Shown here in pieces: positions 58,612-64,000 of a stretch of 64,000 nt of DNA. The notes beneath the pieces are model-generated. The model saw only the letters and a list, made by a program, of their open reading frames with translations. It was not told the origin of the DNA and searched no databases. Origin of the DNA: Kitasatospora aureofaciens (GTDB lineage: Bacteria > Actinomycetota > Actinomycetes > Streptomycetales > Streptomycetaceae); NCBI RefSeq assembly GCF_001188955.3, contig NZ_JPRF03000016.1, forward strand, positions 62,001-126,000, given 5' to 3'. The position numbers were made by a program, and so were the translations under genes. The first letter of the stretch is position 1, and the number at the start of each line of letters is the position of its first letter.

Positions 58612-59945
58612 GGCGCCACCGCCTCGAGGACCACTCCGCGCGCCGCCAGCAGCCTGACCAGTCGCTCCCAGCCCGCCCCGGGCACCAAGCCACCCGCCGG
58701 GGGGAACTCCACCGCCGGGATGGTCACGGCCAGCCCGTCGCGGTCCCCGGCCAGGGTGTGGATCTCCGCCACCCGGCGGCGCCCCGAGCCCGGATCCCGG
58801 ACCAGGTGCACCACCACGTCGAGCGCGGCGCGCAGTTGGCTGTGCAGCGCCGGCCGGTCGAGCCCGGCGAGCGAGCCCAGTGCCTCCAGCCGGACCGGCA
58901 CGTCCGCCGCCGTATTGGCGTGGACGGTGCCGCAGCCGCCTTCGTGCCCGGTGTTGAGCGCGGCCAGCAGGTCCGACACCTCGGCTCCGCGCACCTCGCC
59001 GATCACCAGCCGGTCGGGGCGCATCCGCAGCGCCTGCCGGACGAGGTCCCGCAGGGTGAACTCGCCCAGCCCCTCCTGGTTCGGCGGTCGGCTCTGCAGC
59101 CGAACCACGTGCGGGTGGGCCGGGCGCAGCTCGGCGGAGTCCTCGGCGACCACGATCCGTTCGTCCGGACCGACCAGGGCGAGCAGCGCCGCGAGCAGCG
59201 TCGTCTTGCCCGAACCCGTACCGCCGGAGACCAGCAGCGACAGCCGGGCCCGCACGATGCCGGCCAGCAGCTCGGTGCCCTCCGGCGGCAGCGCTCCGCC
59301 CGCCGTCAACTCGTCGAGCGTGAACGGCCGGGGTCGGCAGACCCGCAGCGAGATGTGCGTGCAGCCGGTCGCGATCGGCGGCAGCACCGCATGCAGTCTG
59401 GTGCCGTCGGGCAGCCGGGCGTCCACCCAGGGCCGGGCGTCGTCCAGGCGCCGCCCGGCCGCGGTGGCCAGCCGGTGGGCCAGCCGCCGGACCGCCTCGG
59501 CGTCGGCGAACCGGATTCCGGTGGCCCGGTGCAGGCCGCCGCCACGGTCGACCCACACCTCCTCCGGACCGTTCACCAGCACGTCCGTGACGTCCGGCGC
59601 CGCCAGCAGCCGCTCCAGCGGGCCCGCACCCACCAGTTCGGCGCGCAGCGAGCGCACGGTGTCCAGCACCTCGTCCCCGCCGAGCGGCGGCCGGGTGGCA
59701 CGCAGCACGGCCGCGACCGATCCCGCCGTCGGGGCGGCCCCCGACTCGGCGAGCCGCAGCCGCACCGCGTCCACCAGCTCCGCCGTCCGCTCCTCGCGGG
59801 CCGTCCGGCCGTACGGGCAGGGCCCGTGATCGGCCGACGGCGGCCCGCCGGGCGGCGGCACGCTCCGGAGCGGCCGGTGCTCCCGCGCACCGTCGCCCGG
59901 GCCCGGGGCACCGCCTCGAAGACCTGTTCTGCGCAGGCGGACCAT
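58608..59945 (-). CDS. tadA: Tad pilus/secretion ATPase TadA (CpaF)
   Basis: A 445-residue GspE/VirB11-type ATPase that powers pilus assembly. The N-terminal domain runs to VTDVLVNGPEEVWVDRGGGL. Walker A is VSGGTGSGKTTLL. The Asp box is IVVAEDSAELR, Walker B is RPDRLVIGEVRGAEVSDLLAALNTGHEGGCGTVHAN with the His box included. ATG 59945 overlaps the stop of the upstream ssd/cpaE-like gene by one base (TGATG). The first 45 residues are Pro/Arg-rich and poorly conserved-looking, so a later start is conceivable. Confidence 0.93.
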   Translation of the reverse strand: MVRLRRTGLRGGAPGPGDGAREHRPLRSVPPPGGPPSADHGPCPYGRTAREERTAELVDAVRLRLAESGAAPTAGSVAAVLRATRPPLGGDEVLDTVRSLRAELVGAGPLERLLAAPDVTDVLVNGPEEVWVDRGGGLHRATGIRFADAEAVRRLAHRLATAAGRRLDDARPWVDARLPDGTRLHAVLPPIATGCTHISLRVCRPRPFTLDELTAGGALPPEGTELLAGIVRARLSLLVSGGTGSGKTTLLAALLALVGPDERIVVAEDSAELRPAHPHVVRLQSRPPNQEGLGEFTLRDLVRQALRMRPDRLVIGEVRGAEVSDLLAALNTGHEGGCGTVHANTAADVPVRLEALGSLAGLDRPALHSQLRAALDVVVHLVRDPGSGRRRVAEIHTLAGDRDGLAVTIPAVEFPPAGGLVPGAGWERLVRLLAARGVVLEAVAP

Positions 59946-61069
59946 CAGTACACACCTCCTCCGACCGCCGACACCGGCGGTAGCACTTCGTTCAGGAAGG
60001 TCGCGCAGAAGCGCGCGAGTGGGCCGCCGTCCCGCATCCCGGGCGGCACGCCCTTCTCGACGTCCTCGGCCAGGCCCGGCTCCGGTTCCAATTCCCCGGC
60101 CAGCTCCAGTCGCAGCCCGCGGGCGATCCGGTGTGCCGGGAGCCCGCTGGCCCGCACCGGCCGGACCACGGCCCGGACGTCCCCGAGTCGCATCCGGGCC
60201 GCCGAAGCGACCCGGTCGGCGGCCGCCACGGCGCGCAGCTCGGCCGGGACCACCAGCAGCGCCAGGTCGGACTGCTGCAGCGCCTGTCCGGCGGCCGCGT
60301 CGAGATGACGGGGCACGTCGACGACCACCAACCCGCCGCGTCGCCGGGCGGCGGCCAGCACGCTGCGCATGGCTTCCGGCGGCACAGTCAGGGTGTCGCC
60401 GCGGTCCCAGGACAGGCAGGACAGCGCGGAGAGCCGTTTGAGGGCCGGCAGCGCCCGGGCCAGCTCGGCCCCGCTGACCCGTCCGCGCGCACCGGCCAGG
60501 TCGGGCCAGCGCAGACCGCGCGCCGTCTCCCCGCCGAGCAGGACGTCCAGACCCCCGCCCAGCGGATCACCATCGAGGAGCATCGTCCGCCGCCCCGTCC
60601 GTGCGGCCGTGACAGCGAGGGCGCAGGCCAGCGTGGAGGCCCCGGCGCCGCCCCGGCCGCCGAGCACGGCGACGGTGACCGCCGGCGAACCGACGCCCTC
60701 GGCCGCGTCCGCGATCCGGTCCAGCAGCCAGGCCTCGGCGTCGGGCAGGAACAGCACGTGCTCGGCGCCCAGTTGGACGGCCCTGACCCACACCCCGGGA
60801 TCGTCGAGGTCCAGCCCGAGCAGCAGCACCCCGGCGCGCCTGCCCAGCCCCGCGCAGCGCTCCGCCTGGTCATCCCCGACCAGGACCAACGGGGCGGCGT
60901 CCCACAGCTCGCGCGGCGGCGGCGCGCCCCTGATCAGCCTGGGTTCGGTGCCCGCCGCCGCACAGAGCCGCAGCAGGTGCTCGGCCAGGCCCTCGTCCGC
61001 GGTGACCACGAGCGGCCCAGCGGCCGCGGGGCCTTCGGCGGTGACGTGGTCGGCAATCGGCGTCGACAT
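59945..61069 (-). CDS. Septum-site-determining/CpaE-like (TadZ) ParA-family protein
   Basis: A 374-residue protein. Residues 15-125 are a receiver-like/atypical domain (LVVTADEGLAEHLLRLCAAAGTEPRLI; PLVLVGDD; GVLLLGLDLDDPGVW). Residues 130-370 are a ParA/MinD-type ATPase with a deviant P-loop GGRGGAGASTLACAL, in which the signature first Lys is Arg, then LLDGDPLGGGLDVLLG and VVVDVPRHL. Ssd/CpaE proteins place Tad machinery at the pole or septum, and Ssd of mycobacteria affects division. ATG 61069 has GGGGAG upstream. It is the first gene of the Tad operon. Confidence 0.88.
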   Translation of the reverse strand: MSTPIADHVTAEGPAAAGPLVVTADEGLAEHLLRLCAAAGTEPRLIRGAPPPRELWDAAPLVLVGDDQAERCAGLGRRAGVLLLGLDLDDPGVWVRAVQLGAEHVLFLPDAEAWLLDRIADAAEGVGSPAVTVAVLGGRGGAGASTLACALAVTAARTGRRTMLLDGDPLGGGLDVLLGGETARGLRWPDLAGARGRVSGAELARALPALKRLSALSCLSWDRGDTLTVPPEAMRSVLAAARRRGGLVVVDVPRHLDAAAGQALQQSDLALLVVPAELRAVAAADRVASAARMRLGDVRAVVRPVRASGLPAHRIARGLRLELAGELEPEPGLAEDVEKGVPPGMRDGGPLARFCATFLNEVLPPVSAVGGGVY

Positions 61070-61487
61070 GGTGTTCTCCCCTCTGCGCCGCGGCCACCGG
61101 GGTGGCCACGACGCGCGTCGGACGGTTCCGACGGACGGCCGCCGGGCGGGCCTCTGGAAGAAGGGGGGATGAGGCCCTGCCCGGCGACCGCCGCCGACCA
61201 TCACGGTGGGGGGAGATCCGGATTCCGTCATCCACGTTCCGATTGCCTGTGGATAACTCGGGGGCTGTGGATGAAAACGTTCACCCGGGCGGGGGGCTAT
61301 TCGTCGAAGAATTGACGAAAGGGGATCACGGAGATGAACCGGCTCTCCGCCGCCCCGAGGCCGACCGCCTTCCGGACGCCCACGCGCCGGCTCTTCCGCA
61401 CCCCGTCGTAGCGGCCCGCGGCACAGCTCGAAACGAGCGCGCGCGCCGCGCCCGCCATGAGCAAACGGCAACGCAGAGTGACGAAAG

Positions 61488-61574
61488 GTGGTGGACAGAC
61501 GGAGCTGTCGACACCCCCTGCACACCGCCGACGAGGCCCTGCGGAAGCTGCGGCAACGGGCCTTCAAGCCCTGA
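61488..61574 (+). CDS. Doubtful 28-residue ORF upstream of the HAD gene
   Basis: GTG 61488 follows GAAAGG. The last 15 codons (ending DEALRKLRQRAFKP) have strong G/C third positions and read as an amphipathic basic helix. The ORF ends 19 bp before a 12-bp hairpin, so leader peptide plus terminator is a possibility. Evidence is thin. Confidence 0.2.
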   Translation: MVDRRSCRHPLHTADEALRKLRQRAFKP

Positions 61575-61592
61575 AAACGGCCCCGGACGTGC

Positions 61593-61627
61593 GACGACCC
61601 CCGCCGGGGGGGAGAGCGGGGGTCGTC
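61593..61627 (+). terminator. Hairpin in the Tad/HAD spacer
   Basis: GACGACCCCCGC (61593-61604) pairs with GCGGGGGTCGTC (61616-61627), loop 11 nt, no T-run. It could end a short upstream transcript or isolate the HAD promoter. Confidence 0.55.
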
Positions 61628-61791
61628 TATCCACAGCCCGACTCGGGGGGGAGGAGCCGGACCGGGTTAGCACGGTCGCGAACGATCCGTGACTTCCATG
61701 GTGTACCCGAGCGGCCAGAAACACAAACCCGCACGCCCGCGAGTACACCGAATGGCGGGGTGTTTTGTGGCTCCCTCTATCCTCGGTTCCC

Positions 61792-62712
61792 GTGGACACC
61801 ACCGAGAACGCCGACGACCACGCCGACGAGTCCCAGGGCGGCCCCACCGGGCCCGACGAGCCGACCGCACCGGGCCGACCCCGGCCGAACGGACTGCGCA
61901 CGGCCGCCTTCTTCGACCTCGACAAGACCATCATCGCCAAGTCGAGCGCGCTGGCTTTCAGCCGCTCCTTCTATCAGGGCGGTCTGATCAACCGTCGGGC
62001 CGTACTGCGCAGTGCGTATGCCCAGTTCGTCTTCCTGGTAGGCGGCGCGGACCACGACCAGATGGAGAAGATGCGCGAGTACCTCTCCGCGCTCACCCGG
62101 GGCTGGAACGTCCAGCAGGTCCGCGAGATCGTCGCCGAGACGCTGCACAACCTGATCGACCCGATCATCTACGACGAGGCCGCCTCGCTGATCGAACAGC
62201 ACCACGCGGCCGGCCGGGACGTGGTGATCGTCAGCAGCTCCGGCTCCGAGGTGGTCGAACCGATCGGCGCGCTGCTCGGCGCGGACCACGTGATCGCGAC
62301 CCGGCTCAAGGTGGAGGACGGCTGCTACACCGGCGAGATCGAGTACTACGCCTACGCCGAGAACAAGGCCGCCGCCATCCGGGAGTTGGCCGAGGCGGAG
62401 GGCTACGCCCTGGCCGAGTCCTACGCCTACAGCGACTCCTCGACCGACCTGCCGCTGCTGGAGGCGGTCGGCCACCCCTCCGCCGTCAATCCCGACCGCG
62501 CGCTGCGCAAGGAGGCGCAGGCCCGGGAGTGGCCGGTGTTGGTCTTCGACCGGCCGGTGCAACTGAGACGGCGGCTGCCCGAGTTCTCGGCGCCGAGCGG
62601 TTCGGTACTGACCGCGGTGGCGATCGGGGCGGCGGCGGTGACCGCCGGGGTCGTCTGGTACCTGGCGCGTCGGCGCAGGCCCACGACCCTGCGCCCCCGA
62701 CGGAAGCCGTGA
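61792..62712 (+). CDS. HAD-IB-type phosphatase (SerB-like), membrane-anchored
   Basis: A 306-residue HAD-superfamily hydrolase. Motif I is AAFFDLDKTII (DxDxT) near residue 45. Motif II is VVIVSSSGSE, motif III Lys is in ENKAAAIREL and motif IV is YSDSSTDLPLLEAVG (DxxxD). The C-terminus has one transmembrane helix (LTAVAIGAAAVTAGVVWYLA) and a basic tail. Homologues in this position in streptomycetes are annotated as associated with morphological differentiation. GTG 61792 has no Shine-Dalgarno, and a TATCCT -10-like box at 61778-61783 would start RNA near 61790, so the message may be leaderless. Confidence 0.85.
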   Translation: MDTTENADDHADESQGGPTGPDEPTAPGRPRPNGLRTAAFFDLDKTIIAKSSALAFSRSFYQGGLINRRAVLRSAYAQFVFLVGGADHDQMEKMREYLSALTRGWNVQQVREIVAETLHNLIDPIIYDEAASLIEQHHAAGRDVVIVSSSGSEVVEPIGALLGADHVIATRLKVEDGCYTGEIEYYAYAENKAAAIRELAEAEGYALAESYAYSDSSTDLPLLEAVGHPSAVNPDRALRKEAQAREWPVLVFDRPVQLRRRLPEFSAPSGSVLTAVAIGAAAVTAGVVWYLARRRRPTTLRPRRKP

Positions 62713-63125
62713 TCTAGCACGAAGACCGCCAAAACGGGCAATCGACACAGACTTCTCGTTTCGGGTTCCCCTTTCGGCCGAAACGCGATACAAATGAAGC
62801 ACGGCCCGCGAGACCCGGTCAGGACCGAAGAGGTCAAACCGACAACGCAGTTCAGGCCCACGGACCGCACGTACAGGTATCCGAGCACCCACATGCAGCC
62901 GACCCGCTGTCGGGCCGCCGGACCAGACGAACGGGCAGGATCCCCGTCTGATCGGCACTTCCGGTGCATGCTTGGTCACCCGGTATCTGCACCAGCGGCG
63001 GCACCCAGCAGGATCAGGTGCCGCCGCATCTTCGTGTCCGCAACGTCTTCAGCGCCCGCAGCGCCCTCGGAGCCGGCTACGCCCTCGGGGTCCGCAGCGC
63101 CTCCGAGCGAGGGCGGCCGGGCCGC
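62713..63125. other. Intergenic region (413 bp) between convergent genes
   Basis: The first 250 bp (62713-62970) have noticeably lower GC than the flanks and no coding bias. They are followed by a hairpin (62995-63027) and CGCCCTCGGAG/CGCCCTCGGGG direct repeats (63058-63095). I see no supported gene. Confidence 0.45.
62995..63027. terminator. Hairpin between convergent genes
   Basis: GCGGCGGCACC (62995-63005) pairs perfectly with GGTGCCGCCGC (63017-63027), with an 11-nt loop. It lies between the HAD gene and the end of the Fic-like gene. Confidence 0.6.
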
Positions 63126-64000
63126 TCAGGCCATGCCGCGCTGCATCGCCTCGCAGACCGCCGTGCTCTCCCGCACCCCGAGCCGCAGCGCCCGCCCGCA
63201 GTGCGCGATCCAGGCCGCCATCCCCTCGGGCGTACCCGCCAGGTAGCCCGCCAGGGCGCGGCGGTAGGTGCCGGTGCCCAGCTCGGCCAGGCCGACCTCG
63301 GCGGGGCAGATCGACTTCGGGTCGAGGCCCTCGGCAATCAGCACGATCCGCTGGGCGGCCCGCGCGATCAGCCCGTTGTGGGTGCCGAACGGCCGCAGGG
63401 CGAGCAGTTCTCCGTGCACCACCGCGGCGACCACCAGGGCCGGCGTCCCCACCCCGTGCCCCTCCGCGCGGGCCACCAGCAGCCGGGAGAGCTGGTCCAG
63501 CCGGGCCGCGACCTCCTCCGCGTCCGGGGCGGGTGGCAGCACCGGCAGCGGCCCGGTCCCGGCCTCGACCTCGACGCTCTCCACCGGCTCGAGCTCCAGT
63601 GGGAACAGTTCGTCGGCGCGCTCCCCCGCCCGGCGCGGCCGACCGGCGGCCGGGTCGGCGTCGCCGACCGCGAGCAGGTGCAGCCTGGCCAGCACCTGCA
63701 GCGGCGAGTGCCGCCAGACGCTGAGCAGCTGCCCCGCCTCGGCGGCCATGCGCAGGGCCGCGCCGACCGTGCGGGCCTCGGTGTCCAAGCCGAAGTCGGT
63801 GCGGCGCCGGACCTCCTCCAGCGGCCAGTCGGCCCCGGCCACGGCCGCCGACGCGCGGGCGCCGCGCAGCGCGGACTCGGAGGTGACCTCGGCCGCTCGG
63901 CGGCGCATCACCCGGTGGCCGTACAGCCGGTCGACGGCCTTGCGCACCTCGGCCACGGCGTCGGGCACCCCGGGGAGCTGGGCCAGCGGGGCGAGGGGAT
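63126..64000 (-). CDS. Degenerate Fic-fold protein, 5' end outside the window
   Basis: At least 291 residues are present; the frame is open to the right edge and the true start lies beyond it. The helical N-terminal region (YGHRVMRRRAAEVTSESALRGARASAAVAGADWPLEEVRRRTD) resembles the inhibitory/helix part of Fic proteins. The Fic core reads GELLALRPFGTHNGLIARAAQRIVLI where active enzymes have HPFxDGNGRxxR: the first His is Arg and the GNGR block is HNGL. Adenylyl transfer is therefore unlikely. It may be a binding or regulatory relic of the fold. It converges with the HAD phosphatase gene. Confidence 0.75.
   Translation of the reverse strand, partial: PLAPLAQLPGVPDAVAEVRKAVDRLYGHRVMRRRAAEVTSESALRGARASAAVAGADWPLEEVRRRTDFGLDTEARTVGAALRMAAEAGQLLSVWRHSPLQVLARLHLLAVGDADPAAGRPRRAGERADELFPLELEPVESVEVEAGTGPLPVLPPAPDAEEVAARLDQLSRLLVARAEGHGVGTPALVVAAVVHGELLALRPFGTHNGLIARAAQRIVLIAEGLDPKSICPAEVGLAELGTGTYRRALAGYLAGTPEGMAAWIAHCGRALRLGVRESTAVCEAMQRGMA

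Larger units (their letters stand above)
61070..61791. other. Tad-operon upstream region with DnaA-box-like sites
   Basis: This 720-bp divergent spacer has several signals. TGTGGATAA (61248-61256) is the exact complement of the canonical DnaA box TTATCCACA. TGTGGATGA (61266-61274) and CTATCCACA (61627-61635) are one-mismatch forms. A 12-bp hairpin lies at 61593-61627. A GTG-started 28-codon ORF (61488-61574) is noted separately. The Tad promoter should lie in 61080-61330. Confidence 0.5.

Overview
The window is high-GC actinobacterial chromosome, almost certainly Streptomycetaceae (Streptomyces or Kitasatospora). The evidence is a strong G/C third-position bias, frequent GTG starts, a BldG-type anti-anti-sigma factor with its partner gene, a TTA codon in an accessory ORF, and a gene order (protease, holB, tmk fusion, topA, methyltransferase, bldG pair, MrfA-type helicase, Tad pilus genes, HAD phosphatase) that I recognise as streptomycete core synteny. 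There is no large biosynthetic cluster, CRISPR array, insertion sequence or rRNA operon.

Layout. 1-9.3 kb: a partial HSP90-family ATPase, a small secreted protein, a tandem-TetR regulator divergent from an acyl-CoA dehydrogenase, a TetR/MFS efflux pair with a clear operator over the promoter, a methyltransferase, an ICMT-like membrane protein, TatA and a K+ channel. 9.4-20 kb is rich in regulators: a Ser/Thr kinase, an ECF sigma factor coupled to a membrane partner, a VC0807-type membrane protein, a tyrosine phosphatase, a leaderless Clp-N/HTH protein, a Nudix hydrolase, a STAS protein, an ECF sigma with a C-terminal NTF2-like domain, a UBP zinc finger, and an MmyB-like regulator divergent from a short-chain dehydrogenase across a 36-bp perfect palindrome. 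21-32 kb: a 1010-residue fusion of a membrane domain, a degenerate kinase and a flippase-like domain, an AhpD-like protein, two methyltransferases, an ABC exporter, and an FAD oxidoreductase preceded by a frameshifted SDR remnant.

32.3-34.8 kb is the main accessory feature: a 2.4-kb islet bounded by tRNA-Thr(CGU) and a 42-nt near-copy of that tRNA's 3' half. It looks like the scar of an element that integrated site-specifically. Its cargo is a TTA-containing small ORF and a TPR-like (DUF4034-like) membrane-anchored protein. No integrase is visible.

34.9-55 kb is housekeeping and development: LeuE-type exporter, secreted S33 peptidase, a surface hydrolase, DNA polymerase III delta', a membrane-anchored thymidylate kinase fusion, topoisomerase I, a class I methyltransferase, a lipoprotein, a cyclophilin-like pseudogene with two lesions, orf3/bldG, and an MrfA-like helicase. 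55.2-61.1 kb is a tightly overlapping Tad/Flp pilus operon (ssd/cpaE-tadA-small TM-tadB-tadC-flp-tadE-tadE-like). The window ends with a HAD-IB phosphatase and a degenerate Fic-like protein cut by the window edge.

Gene functions were assigned from motifs read by eye. No database search was run, so family names are recognitions rather than computed hits.
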